Shown piece after piece: positions 42,585 to 51,501 of a DNA stretch of 64,000 bases. The stretch is from Pseudomonas hunanensis (lineage in GTDB: Bacteria > Pseudomonadota > Gammaproteobacteria > Pseudomonadales > Pseudomonadaceae), in the NCBI RefSeq assembly GCF_013393325.1, contig NZ_QJRC01000080.1, forward strand, positions 186,001 through 250,000, written 5' to 3'. The notes beneath the pieces were generated by a model, which was not told where the DNA came from, did no database searches, and was given only the letters and a program-made list of their open reading frames with translations. The translations under genes and the position numbers were made by a program. The first letter of the stretch is position 1. The number at the start of each line of letters is the position of its first letter.

Positions 42585-44447
42585 TTACAAGCTGCGCACG
42601 TGAGAAATGCCATGTTGCTCAAGAATGGCGGCCATGTTGGTCTTCGCAATGTCATCACTGAATGCGCTGTCACGGAAGAAAACATGTGTATCCGAGAGCG
42701 GGTTCAATTCTCCATGCCACGCAAGCATGCCTTGCGCAACATTTTCAACATCCGCCCGGGTGATTGATGGGTCAAGACACGCAAACAGAACGCCGTAGCC
42801 AATGCTAAAGATTTCTTTTCCGGCCACCACCCTGCTTTCAATAGGCACCGCCAAATCGACACCGCGCTTTACCAATAGCTCATAGAGAACATCTTGCTCG
42901 GTACGCCCATCAATCAAGTGCTCCTGATGAGACAGCAGCGTCTGCTCAAGATCTTTACGGTCTGGACGCCATGCCCGAATATTGGAGCTGGAAAGCTTGA
43001 ATACTTTAAACCCGGAATTCGGGGTAGCCTTGCCAGCCGTGCATCGTCTTAGCCTTTCCTTCGTAACATCAGATATATTTAGCAACCCCAGCTTTCGTGC
43101 GGTAATGCCATGAGGTTTGCTCTCGTCGATAGCTTCTGGCAACTGCACCAATATGAACCTGGGCTGCTCAACATCAAGAACAGCCGCCCCGGTGCTTCCC
43201 GACCCTGCAAAAAAATCGAGAACGATATCGTCGGCCTTGACACCAGACACCTTCATCATTCGCTTTATCAGCTCCGTAGGTTTGACTGTATCAAACGGAG
43301 CGTCGCCATCGAACGTACCTTTTAACTCTTTTACACCAGACCTTGTAGTCCCAGAGTCTTTTGCAAACCAGATGGTTTCGGGGGTGCGCCCATCCAGGTC
43401 AGCAAGGTAGATTTTCCTGATAATCCTTGTTTCATCTTCGCTGAAGAAGATTTCCCCAGTATCAATCTTACTATTGAGGGTCTCCCTGCTCCACCGCCAT
43501 CCGTTATCCGGAGGATTAATTATTTTCCCCGATGGCGTTGTAATTGGGTATTTTAGATTTTTTCGGTCCAGCGCATTCCTGACATCGCCTGTCCGCCAAT
43601 CACCTTTGGGGTCATTGTCTGGGTTGGCGTAGGCCTTGTTGTCCTCTTCTGTTCGCTCAAGCGACATCAACTCAAAATCTTCAGACTTCCTGTACATAAG
43701 AATATGATTATGGTGCACAGAAAATATGCCAGAATAGCCTTTCGGCTGGACGCTGTGCTGCCATATGATATTGGTGATGAAGTTTTCTTCCCCGAAGACC
43801 TCATCACAAAGCATCCTCAGCCTCGGCACTTCATTGTCGTCAATAGATATAAATATGGCGCCATCATTCCTCAACAACGATTTCGCCAGCTTCAGCCTTG
43901 GGTACATCATGTTGAGCCAATTTGTATGAAACCGACCAGAGCCCTCAGCATTGCTGGATAACTTCAAGCCCTCACTGCTCTTTTGCCCCGTGTACTGAAG
44001 ATACGTATCCAGATTATCCTGGTAGTTATCAGGATAAATGAATTCATTTCCGGTATTGTAGGGCGGATCAATGAATATCATCTTGACCTTGCCTGCATAG
44101 CTCTTTTGCAGGAGTTTCAGCACCTCAAGGTTATCACCCTCAATAAAGATATTCTTGGTCGTGTTCCAATCGATACTTTCACTCGGGCATGGCAGCAACG
44201 TCCCCGTCGACGGCGTTAGCGCTATTTGGCGCGCCTTCTTCTTGCCGTGCCAGTTCAGGCCGTACTTCTCCTCACCTTCGTCGATGACCCCTGCATCACC
44301 CAGCAACTGCCGCAAGGTATCAAAATTTACTCCACCTTCTCCGAAGGCTTCAGGAAGCAGATTTTTGAGCTGTTCGATGTTGTCATTGACAACATTGGCG
44401 CTCTCACCGTCCTGCAGGGTCACTCGCTCAAGAGCTGGCTTATTCAT
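42585..44447 (-). CDS. Type III DNA adenine methyltransferase, Mod subunit
   Basis: A 620-residue beta-class N6-adenine methyltransferase and specificity subunit. Motif IV DPPYNTG is at ~127-133, ahead of the SAM-binding FAGSGSTG at ~413-420, the beta order. The target recognition region lies between them (~215-390). SIDWNTTKNIFIEGDNLEVLKLLQKSYAGKVKMIFIDPPYNT is the usual type III Mod block. The ATG at 44447 overlaps the stop of the DUF4391 gene (TGATG). The recognition site cannot be read from sequence. GC is visibly lower than in core genes, supporting transfer. Confidence 0.95.
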   Translation of the reverse strand: MNKPALERVTLQDGESANVVNDNIEQLKNLLPEAFGEGGVNFDTLRQLLGDAGVIDEGEEKYGLNWHGKKKARQIALTPSTGTLLPCPSESIDWNTTKNIFIEGDNLEVLKLLQKSYAGKVKMIFIDPPYNTGNEFIYPDNYQDNLDTYLQYTGQKSSEGLKLSSNAEGSGRFHTNWLNMMYPRLKLAKSLLRNDGAIFISIDDNEVPRLRMLCDEVFGEENFITNIIWQHSVQPKGYSGIFSVHHNHILMYRKSEDFELMSLERTEEDNKAYANPDNDPKGDWRTGDVRNALDRKNLKYPITTPSGKIINPPDNGWRWSRETLNSKIDTGEIFFSEDETRIIRKIYLADLDGRTPETIWFAKDSGTTRSGVKELKGTFDGDAPFDTVKPTELIKRMMKVSGVKADDIVLDFFAGSGSTGAAVLDVEQPRFILVQLPEAIDESKPHGITARKLGLLNISDVTKERLRRCTAGKATPNSGFKVFKLSSSNIRAWRPDRKDLEQTLLSHQEHLIDGRTEQDVLYELLVKRGVDLAVPIESRVVAGKEIFSIGYGVLFACLDPSITRADVENVAQGMLAWHGELNPLSDTHVFFRDSAFSDDIAKTNMAAILEQHGISHVRSL

Positions 44448-45226
44448 CAAATGGTCTCTCTAATTCTTTCAATAACATCATTGATCTGTTTGATCTTGGT
44501 GTTCAGCTCAACCTGTCGCCCCATCTGCTTCTCTTTTTTAAGCTTGTTGGCGATCTCTGCCTTTTGCAGGCTGAGCTTTTCAAGCTCGCGGAGCCGTTCA
44601 AGACGGCCCCCGCTTGGTGTGCTTTCGAGATCATCGGCCGCAGCCTGTGCATAGCGTCCACTGTGGCTGGCGCAATTAATAGCTATGACACGATCAGTCA
44701 GGCTTTTATAGAAACAGAGAAAATTGACAAAGGAAAAGCTGTTGATATGGCAGTCTTTCAAGAAGTCTGCCTGCACAGCCGTGGGCGCGGCCAGGTCTAT
44801 CCAGTCCGTGTAGAGGATATCCTCGACCACCCATTTTTCCTTGTCAGCCTGGTTGATGCGCTTGTCGGACACGCTTAGGCAAACCTCGTTGCCCTGCGTG
44901 AACAGCAGAATGAGCGGGTATGGGATAGACCGCTGCATAAAGTTCGCGATCCGCTTCAGCCGCTTGGCCGAAGTCAGATCGACCTGAAGCACCGCGATTT
45001 CAGAGAAGTCGCGCTCGCTATCAACATAGCCCGCAATGTTGATCGTGGCGGGCTTCAGGGTGTAGCGCCAACGGATTTTGTCGACGTCATCCTTCAAGGC
45101 CGTTTTATCGGCGATATCGAGGATACCGTTTTCAAGAAAGAGCTTCTTGAAAACGGGTTTGTTCAATTCACAGGATCTGGGAATTGAAAGATGTTCGATG
45201 AAGGCTTCCAGCGAACCTGGTGTCAT
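44447..45226 (-). CDS. DUF4391 domain protein of the restriction operon
   Basis: A 259-residue soluble protein: an N-terminal region (PRSCELNKPVFKKLFLENGILDIADKTALKDDVDKIRWRYTLKPATINIAGYVD), a middle with AVLQVDLTSAKRLKRIANFMQRSIPYPLILLF, and a C-terminal coiled coil (RLERLRELEKLSLQKAEIANKLKKEKQMGRQVELNTKIKQINDVIERIRETI). This matches DUF4391, which I know as a companion of helicase and type III Mod/Res genes. The role is unknown; the coiled coil suggests it bridges subunits. It overlaps mod and lies 16 bases after the helicase gene. AAGGAC precedes the ATG at 45226. Confidence 0.85.
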   Translation of the reverse strand: MTPGSLEAFIEHLSIPRSCELNKPVFKKLFLENGILDIADKTALKDDVDKIRWRYTLKPATINIAGYVDSERDFSEIAVLQVDLTSAKRLKRIANFMQRSIPYPLILLFTQGNEVCLSVSDKRINQADKEKWVVEDILYTDWIDLAAPTAVQADFLKDCHINSFSFVNFLCFYKSLTDRVIAINCASHSGRYAQAAADDLESTPSGGRLERLRELEKLSLQKAEIANKLKKEKQMGRQVELNTKIKQINDVIERIRETI

Positions 45227-45242
45227 AGCATGTCCTTAGCCT

Positions 45243-48200
45243 TTAAGGAGCGTCCGTGATGATGAGGTAGGTGACAACAGCGAAATCCTCGATGCCCTGG
45301 CTGCTGGTGGCGGTCAGCACCGTGCCACCTCTGGTAAAGAGGCTTTGTACGCCCTTCTCTTCGCTTTTGCCTGCAATGCTATCAACCGCAACGGCCAGCA
45401 GCTGCTGGAACTGCGCCATTTCGGAGCCGTTCCGGGTACGGTCGTTTATCTGCCCGGTTGCATCCTCATCAACGGCAGATGCCGAGAGACCGTGCTTCTT
45501 CAGCAGGTCGAGCACCTTCTTGCTTTGCGTGAAGTTGAGTTCAACGACGGCTTCGTCCGTGACATAGACCAGGAAGAACGGCGCGAGCGGATAGTTCTCG
45601 TCCACCTGAACAGCGCGATGACCATCCCGGATGCTCTTCAGGCAGAAAATGACGCCGGGCTTGAGGCCATCCGCTTTGAGGTCGGCATCAATGGTGACGG
45701 CGGCATAAAGGCCGTGAGGAGCCGCTGCCAGCTTGTGCAGGCCCTTCTTCATGTAGCCTGAAAGGTCCATGCGGAAGTCGTTCAAGGTCAAGTCGGTGAT
45801 GGACACGCCACCCGCCATATCTTCCAGATCGACCACAGCATCTTTGAGTTGCTGAAGCTGCCTGCGGCGATATTCCAGGTCGTTCATTTCCTGGGCGTTG
45901 GCATCGATGACGTTTTCCTCGCCCGTGGCCGAGACATCCAGAAGCATCATGCGGCCTGCCACGCGGGCTTCCAGGTTGATGTACTCGTCCAGCTCCATAT
46001 TCGGCCAGAAGTTGATGAGTTGGATTCTGGTGTTTTTCGAGCCCAGGCGATCAACGCGACCAAAGCGCTGGATGATCCTGACCGGGTTCCAGTGAATGTC
46101 GTAGTTGATGAGCGTGTCGCAGTCCTGGAGGTTCTGTCCCTCGCTGATGCAGTCGGTGGCAATCAGCAGGTCAATCTCCGTCTTTGCGTCGGGATCAATC
46201 TTTCCGCGCTCCTTAGACACAGGGGAGAAAGCCGTCAGCAGGTTGTTCAGATCCGAGCCCGCTCCGGCAAAGGTCGTCTTGTTGGTCCCCCCGCCTGTGA
46301 TGAGCGCACTGTGGATACCAAGTTCGTCCTTAGCCCAATCGGCAAGGTGGGTATAGAGATACCTTGCGGTATCGGCAAAGGCCGTGAAGACAATGACCTT
46401 CTTGTTTCCGGGGTTGAGGGGCTCCCGGACTTTTTGTGAAATGACTTCTTTAAGCCTTTCAAGCTTGGCATCGCGTGGCGCGTCCACGGTTTGCGCGGAC
46501 TGGACGATAGTGGTCAGGAAGACCCTGTCCGCCTCCAGCTCCTGCCTGAACCGGATTAGATCCATGTCCTGGAGCAGGACGCGGGTCTTGTTGCCGATCA
46601 TGAAGGGCTCAAGTTCGGGCGAGTCCATTTCAAAGTCGTGAATATCCTCGATATTCAGCGCTTCGATGTCGCCGCTTTCATGAGCGTCGATCTTCTGCAG
46701 CAGCGCTTCCACCTGCGCCAGCAGTTTTTGCGAGGTGAGCGTGAACGAGCTGATCGAGCTTTCCATGCGTTTGAGCAGGTTCACCCGCATCAGGTGGATC
46801 AGGCTCTCTTCTCGGTCGACTTGCTTGAACACACTCTTGCCTTCGCCCACAGCGTTGTCATAGCGCCGGGCGTACTCATCCTTCTTGTCCGTACGGACGA
46901 ATTTCATCGGCGAGTAGCCTGCGAGCGACAGCCTGCGGATTGTCTTGTTGACTTCCTTGAGCGGCGGAAATTCGCGGGTTGCATCGATGTCCGCGTAGAT
47001 ATTCTGTGGCGGCAATCGCACAGGGAACTGGCCGATATCTGCCGTACCGTAGTACTTCTGAATGTGCTTGCGGGAGCGCGCAATGGTGACGACATCGAGC
47101 AACTTGAAATAGTCAAAGCTCATCGTATCCAGCAAGGACGCTACGCTACGGCTTTCAGGCGGTTGCTTGACCCATTGGTTGAACTGCTTCTGGGCCAGGC
47201 GCAGCGTGCTTTCCACATTTTTGATGCCAACATCGCTGAAGGCATCGTCTCGCCCTTCGGTGATGAAGGCGACCTGGTTCTTCAGGTCGTTCATGCGGTT
47301 GTTCACCGGCGTAGCGGAGAGCATCAGCACCCTGGTTTTCACACCTGACTGGATAATGTCTTCCATCAGGCGGCTATAGCGGTTTTTGCTGCCTTTGGTG
47401 GGGTTGTTGTTGCGGAAGTTGTGCGACTCGTCGATGACGACGAGGTCGTAATTTCCCCAGTTCAGGGTTTCAAGATTGATCTCACCGGAGCTACCTTTCG
47501 GGCGAGACAGGTCGGTATGGTTCAGGACGTCGTAGTTGAAGCGGTCCTGGGCCAGCAGGTTGCGTTTGTCGTTGACGGTATAGATCGTCCAGTTGTCCCG
47601 GAGCTTCTTGGGACACAGCACCAGCACACGGTCATTGCGTAACTCGTAATACTTGATGACGGCCAGCGCTTCAAACGTCTTACCGAGGCCGACGCTGTCG
47701 GCAATGATGCAGCCATTGTGCTTTTCGAGCTTGTCGATGGCACCGAGCACGCCGTCCTTCTGGAACTTGTAGAGCTTGTTCCAGACAAGGGTGTCCTTGA
47801 AACCTGTCTTGGTCTTGATGATGCGCTCTTCGTCGATGTCTTCGAGGAAGTCTTTGAAAAGGTTGTAGAGCGTCAGGAAATAGATGAAATCGCCCGGCTG
47901 GTCGGCGGCGATGAATTCCAACTTCTCAAGGAGCTCGTCCTTGATGTCGCGGGCTTTAGGGGTATCCGCCCAGACAGAGTTGAACCAGGACAGCAGCTGC
48001 TTGGTCGTTTCCGGCTCGTTGATACCGGTATTCATCAGCGGGGTTTCGGCCTGGACTTCACCCAGACCTGCAGGCGTGAAGGCAGAGCTGCCGTGGATGG
48101 CAAAGCTGCCTTTGCTGCCGTCTTCGACCAGGAACATGTTCTGAGCCGCATTGGCTGACCGCACCTGGGCCTTGCTGGCGAGCCATTTGGCGCACTCCCT

Positions 48201-48473
48201 GGCGATGCGCTTCTGGTCGAGCTGGTTCACCAGGCGCAGGTCGGCATTCGCCCCGATAAGCGCCTGAAGCGGTGAGCCTTCCCAGTCGCAGAGCAGCAGC
48301 CTTGCACCGTCAATGCGGGAAAGCTCCTTTCTGAGTACTGAGAAGCCATAAATCGTGAACAGGCCTGAAAGCACAGATAGCTTCGATCCGGCAGCGAGGT
48401 GATCACGCAGCGTATTCCCTACATGGCCGTTATTTCTGTTGTCCAGTAACAAAGCTTGCCCACCCCAACTCAA
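45243..48473 (-). CDS. SNF2-type helicase with degenerate PLD-like N-terminus
   Basis: A 1076-residue DEAD/SNF2-like ATPase. Residues ~15-170 resemble the phospholipase D-like nuclease domain that often precedes such helicases (GLFTIYGFSVL...; GSSAFTPAGL at 128-137). The HxK catalytic motif, expected before it, is replaced by SANAAQNMFLVEDG. The motor has Walker A ADSVGLGKT (~259-266), DESH (348-351), VLMLSATPVNNRMNDLKNQV, and a C-terminal half with FTAFADTARYLYTHL and IQRFGRVDRLGSKNTRIQL. The start is TTG, overlapping the HTH gene's stop. It likely translocates on DNA for the restriction complex; the exact role is unknown. Confidence 0.9.
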   Translation of the reverse strand: MSWGGQALLLDNRNNGHVGNTLRDHLAAGSKLSVLSGLFTIYGFSVLRKELSRIDGARLLLCDWEGSPLQALIGANADLRLVNQLDQKRIARECAKWLASKAQVRSANAAQNMFLVEDGSKGSFAIHGSSAFTPAGLGEVQAETPLMNTGINEPETTKQLLSWFNSVWADTPKARDIKDELLEKLEFIAADQPGDFIYFLTLYNLFKDFLEDIDEERIIKTKTGFKDTLVWNKLYKFQKDGVLGAIDKLEKHNGCIIADSVGLGKTFEALAVIKYYELRNDRVLVLCPKKLRDNWTIYTVNDKRNLLAQDRFNYDVLNHTDLSRPKGSSGEINLETLNWGNYDLVVIDESHNFRNNNPTKGSKNRYSRLMEDIIQSGVKTRVLMLSATPVNNRMNDLKNQVAFITEGRDDAFSDVGIKNVESTLRLAQKQFNQWVKQPPESRSVASLLDTMSFDYFKLLDVVTIARSRKHIQKYYGTADIGQFPVRLPPQNIYADIDATREFPPLKEVNKTIRRLSLAGYSPMKFVRTDKKDEYARRYDNAVGEGKSVFKQVDREESLIHLMRVNLLKRMESSISSFTLTSQKLLAQVEALLQKIDAHESGDIEALNIEDIHDFEMDSPELEPFMIGNKTRVLLQDMDLIRFRQELEADRVFLTTIVQSAQTVDAPRDAKLERLKEVISQKVREPLNPGNKKVIVFTAFADTARYLYTHLADWAKDELGIHSALITGGGTNKTTFAGAGSDLNNLLTAFSPVSKERGKIDPDAKTEIDLLIATDCISEGQNLQDCDTLINYDIHWNPVRIIQRFGRVDRLGSKNTRIQLINFWPNMELDEYINLEARVAGRMMLLDVSATGEENVIDANAQEMNDLEYRRRQLQQLKDAVVDLEDMAGGVSITDLTLNDFRMDLSGYMKKGLHKLAAAPHGLYAAVTIDADLKADGLKPGVIFCLKSIRDGHRAVQVDENYPLAPFFLVYVTDEAVVELNFTQSKKVLDLLKKHGLSASAVDEDATGQINDRTRNGSEMAQFQQLLAVAVDSIAGKSEEKGVQSLFTRGGTVLTATSSQGIEDFAVVTYLIITDAP

Positions 48474-48652
48474 GTACGATTTTTGACCATTTGCTGGTCA
48501 ATCCAGTCTTCTATGACGGCCTTTCGGAATCGCCAGCTGCCCCCTACCTTGAAGCCGGGAATCCTCCCTTCGGCGGCCAGGCGGTAAGCCGTCTTCTCCG
48601 CGAGCTTGAGGTACCCGGCTACTTCCTTGAGGGTCATTATCTCTTCAGGCAT
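48470..48652 (-). CDS. Excisionase-type helix-turn-helix protein
   Basis: A 60-residue DNA-binding protein: MPEEIMTLKEVAGYLKLAEKTAYRLAAEGRIPGFKVGGSWRFRKAVIEDWIDQQMVKNRT. TLKEVAGYLK...TAYRLAAEGRIPGFKVGGSWRFRK is the excisionase/MerR-like winged HTH. The start at 48652 has AGGGG upstream; the frame opens further upstream without a site, and MTLKEV (48637) is an alternative. The stop overlaps the TTG start of the helicase, so it leads the operon. No integrase is nearby, so it is more likely a regulator of the restriction operon than a true Xis. Confidence 0.83.
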   Translation of the reverse strand: MPEEIMTLKEVAGYLKLAEKTAYRLAAEGRIPGFKVGGSWRFRKAVIEDWIDQQMVKNRT

Positions 48653-48724
48653 CTGATGCGCCCCTGTTTTGATGCCTGAGAGAATAAGGGAAAATCGGGG
48701 AATGGCCAAATGACACTTTGGTGA

Positions 48725-48744
48725 GCCAGCTATCGAAGGCTGGC
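48725..48744. terminator. Small inverted repeat at the right island boundary
   Basis: GCCAGC (48725-48730) / GCTGGC (48739-48744), loop 8 nt, between the HTH gene and the EmrB-like gene. It is weak and has no T-run; it could end the emrB transcript. Confidence 0.35.
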
Positions 48745-48751
48745 ATCCATG

Positions 48752-50287
48752 CTAATGCCCCGCCGATGCCGGCCCCGCCTTGGCAGTAAACGGTGGCTTG
48801 GCAAACCACACCAGCAGGATCAGCCCAGCAAACACCCAGGTCATCATGGTGAAATAGTCCACCGTCGACATCATGTAAGCCTGCCCATTGAGTATCTGCT
48901 CCAGTTGCGCATAGCTCTGCGGGCTGGCCCCACCCAACTGCTCAAGTGTATGCCGCGTCGCCGGGTCGAACTGGCTGATGTTCTCGCTCAGGTAGGCATG
49001 ATGCTGGTCCGCCCGGCGAATCCAGATCCACGTCGTCAACGAAGCCGCAAAACTCCCGCCCAAGGTGCGCAGGAACGTCGCCAGCCCAGAACCATCGGCA
49101 ATCTGGTGCGGCGGCAGGTCGGACAGCAGAATGCTCAAGGTCGGCATGAAGAACAACGCCACGCCAATTCCCATGAACAACTGCACCAAAGCCACATGCT
49201 GGAAGTCCACTTCACTGGTGAAACCCGCGCGCATGTAACAACTGGTACCGATCGCCAGGAACGCCAGCCCCGCCAGCACCCGCAGGTCGAACCGGTGCGC
49301 ATACTTGCCCACGAAAGGCGACATGATCACCGGCAGCAAGCCAATCGGCGCCACCGCCAGGCCCGCCCAGGTCGCGGTGTAGCCCATCTGCGTCTGCAAC
49401 CACTGCGGCAGGATCAGGTTGATACCGAAGAACCCGGCATACCCCCCGACCAGCACGATGGTGCCGACGCGGAAGTTTCGATGCACGAACAAACGTAGAT
49501 TGACCACCGGGTGGCGGTCGGTCAGCTCCCAGATCACGAACACCGCCAGAAACACCACCGAGATCAGGCTGCCGACGATGATGAAGGATGACTCGAACCA
49601 GTCCAGGTCGTTGCCTTTATCCAACACCACCTGCAAAGCGCCGACGCCGATGATCAGCGTGAGCAGGCCGATGTAGTCCATCGGTTGACGACTGGTGACC
49701 ACCGGCCGCGTACGCATCTGCTGACGCACCACCGCGGCAGCGAACAGGCCGATCGGCACGTTGATGAAGAAGATCCACGGCCAGCTGTAGCTATCAGTGA
49801 TCCAGCCACCCAGAATTGGTCCGGCAATCGGCGCCACCACCGTGACCATCGCCAGTAATGCCAGGGCCATCCCCCGTTTCGCCGGGGGATAAACAGCAAT
49901 CAGCAGCGTCTGGGTCATCGGGTACAACGGCCCGGCGACCACACCCTGCAGCACACGAAACCCGACCAGCTCGGGCATCGACTGGGCGATACCGCACAGG
50001 AACGAAGCCAGCACGAACAGCAGTGTGGCCCAGATGAACAGTTTCACCTCACCAAAGCGGCGGCTCAGCCAGCCAGTCAACGGCAAGGCGATGGCGTTGC
50101 TCACCGCGAACGAAGTGATAACCCAGGTACCCTGCTCATAGCTCACCCCCAGGTTGCCGGAAATGGTCGGCAAGGCCACGTTGGCGATGGTGGTGTCGAG
50201 CACCTGCATGAACGTCGCCAGCGACAGGCCGATGGTGGTCAGCAGCAGGCTTGGCGGCGTGAACTGGGCAGCGGCGTTGTTGCTCAT
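48752..50287 (-). CDS. EmrB/QacA-type MFS multidrug exporter (DHA2)
   Basis: A 511-residue inner-membrane protein with 14 predicted helices, the DHA2 topology. Family motifs are TTIGLSLATFMQVLDTTIANVALPTISGNLGVSYEQGTWVITSFAVSNAIALPLTGWLSRRFGEVKLF (motifs D1 and A) and GPILGGWITDSYSWPWIFFINVPIGL (motif C). It works with the periplasmic adaptor encoded just upstream, overlapping by four bases (ATGA). Together with an outer-membrane channel, they expel hydrophobic toxins. It is regulated by the MarR protein at the head of the operon. Confidence 0.92.
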   Translation of the reverse strand: MSNNAAAQFTPPSLLLTTIGLSLATFMQVLDTTIANVALPTISGNLGVSYEQGTWVITSFAVSNAIALPLTGWLSRRFGEVKLFIWATLLFVLASFLCGIAQSMPELVGFRVLQGVVAGPLYPMTQTLLIAVYPPAKRGMALALLAMVTVVAPIAGPILGGWITDSYSWPWIFFINVPIGLFAAAVVRQQMRTRPVVTSRQPMDYIGLLTLIIGVGALQVVLDKGNDLDWFESSFIIVGSLISVVFLAVFVIWELTDRHPVVNLRLFVHRNFRVGTIVLVGGYAGFFGINLILPQWLQTQMGYTATWAGLAVAPIGLLPVIMSPFVGKYAHRFDLRVLAGLAFLAIGTSCYMRAGFTSEVDFQHVALVQLFMGIGVALFFMPTLSILLSDLPPHQIADGSGLATFLRTLGGSFAASLTTWIWIRRADQHHAYLSENISQFDPATRHTLEQLGGASPQSYAQLEQILNGQAYMMSTVDYFTMMTWVFAGLILLVWFAKPPFTAKAGPASAGH

Positions 50288-51471
50288 CGCTGCGCCGTCT
50301 TGCCGGGAGCGCTGTTTTCGTGAATCAGCTGAGCGATCAGGTTATCGGCTTCGACCAGCTGGCGGTCATACACCTGGGTGGTGTAACTGGCCTGCTGCGG
50401 TGGCTGCTGGGCCAGGGTCGGGCCGCTCTGGTCGTGCAGGTCGACTTCCACCACGGTGGACAGGCCGATCCGCAGCGGGTGGTCCTTGAGCTGGTCGGGG
50501 CTGAGGTGGATACGCACGGGTACACGCTGGACGATCTTGATCCAGTTACCGGTGGCGTTCTGCGCCGGCAGCAAGGCAAAGGCACTGCCAGTACCCGCGC
50601 CAAGGCTGTCGACCGTGCCGCTGTACTTGACCTCGCTGCCGTACAGGTCAGCGCTGATTTCCACGGGCTGGCCAATGCGCATGTCACGCAGCTGGGTTTC
50701 CTTGAAGTTGGCGTCGATCCACACCTGGTCCAGCGGGATTACCGCCATGGTCGCGGTGCCCGGCTGCAGGCGCTGGCCCAGCTGCACGGTGCGCTTGGCG
50801 ACATAGCCGGTGACCGGCGCAACCAGGGTGGTGCGGGCGTGGTCGAGGTAGGCCTGGCGCAAGTCGGCTGCGGCCGCCATCACCTCGGGGTGCGAGGACA
50901 CCACGGTGTCGTCGACCAGCGCGCTGCTGGTGCTGAGTTGCTGGCGTGCACTGTTGACGGCGGCCTGGGCCACGCTCAAGTCGTCGCGGGCATGGGACAG
51001 CTCTTCTGCGGCAATCGCACCGCTGTCGGCCAGCACCTTGCGCCGGTTGAAGTCCTGCTGCGCCTTGCGCAGTTCGGCCTGGCGCGTTTCCAGCTGGGCT
51101 TTGAGCGAGTCGACGTTGCTGTACAGCCCGCGGACCTGGCGCACACTGCGCGCCAGCTTGGCTTCGGCGGACTGCAAGGCCACCTCGCTGTCGGCTGGGT
51201 CGAATTGCAGCAACACCTGGCCGGCATGGACCAGGTCGCCGTCATCGGCTCCGATGCTGGTCACAGTGCCGGTGACCAGTGGGGTGATTTCCACGACGTT
51301 GCCATTGACGTAGGCATCGTCGGTGCTTTCGTGCCAGCGGCCGACCAGGCTGTACCAGGCCCACGTGCCGATACCACCAAGTATCAGCAGCAACAGCAGG
51401 CCAAGCAGCCAGGCCTTGCGCTTGCGCGAGGGCTCGGCGGAGGGAGTCGGGGTGTCTGCGGGAGTGGCCAT
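50284..51471 (-). CDS. HlyD/EmrA-type membrane fusion protein
   Basis: A 395-residue periplasmic adaptor with one N-terminal TM helix (AWLLGLLLLLILGGIGTWAWYSLV). A barrel-sandwich and lipoyl half follow (DDAYVNGNVVEITPLVTGTVTSIGADDGDLVHAGQVLLQFDPADS), then an alpha-hairpin (EVALQSAEAKLARSVRQVRGLYSNVDSLKAQLETRQAELRKAQQDF). The second half is DHARTTLVAPVTGYVAKRTVQLGQRLQPGTATMAVIPLDQVWIDANFKETQLRDMRIGQPVEISADLYG. This is the EmrA pattern. It partners the MFS pump downstream and lies 30 bp after marR-type gene in the same operon. Confidence 0.92.
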   Translation of the reverse strand: MATPADTPTPSAEPSRKRKAWLLGLLLLLILGGIGTWAWYSLVGRWHESTDDAYVNGNVVEITPLVTGTVTSIGADDGDLVHAGQVLLQFDPADSEVALQSAEAKLARSVRQVRGLYSNVDSLKAQLETRQAELRKAQQDFNRRKVLADSGAIAAEELSHARDDLSVAQAAVNSARQQLSTSSALVDDTVVSSHPEVMAAAADLRQAYLDHARTTLVAPVTGYVAKRTVQLGQRLQPGTATMAVIPLDQVWIDANFKETQLRDMRIGQPVEISADLYGSEVKYSGTVDSLGAGTGSAFALLPAQNATGNWIKIVQRVPVRIHLSPDQLKDHPLRIGLSTVVEVDLHDQSGPTLAQQPPQQASYTTQVYDRQLVEADNLIAQLIHENSAPGKTAQR

Positions 51472-51501
51472 GACAATACCTTGGATAATTCGTGACAGGG
51501 T

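Noticed and set aside
39549..48652. BREX or DISARM system
   Set aside because: An SNF2 helicase and adenine methylase are present, but no pglZ, brxC, drmA or drmB gene exists, and mod/res form a standard type III pair.
48470..48652. Excisionase of an integrative element
   Set aside because: The fold is excisionase-like, but no integrase or attachment repeat is near, and the gene is coupled to the helicase. A regulator role is more likely.
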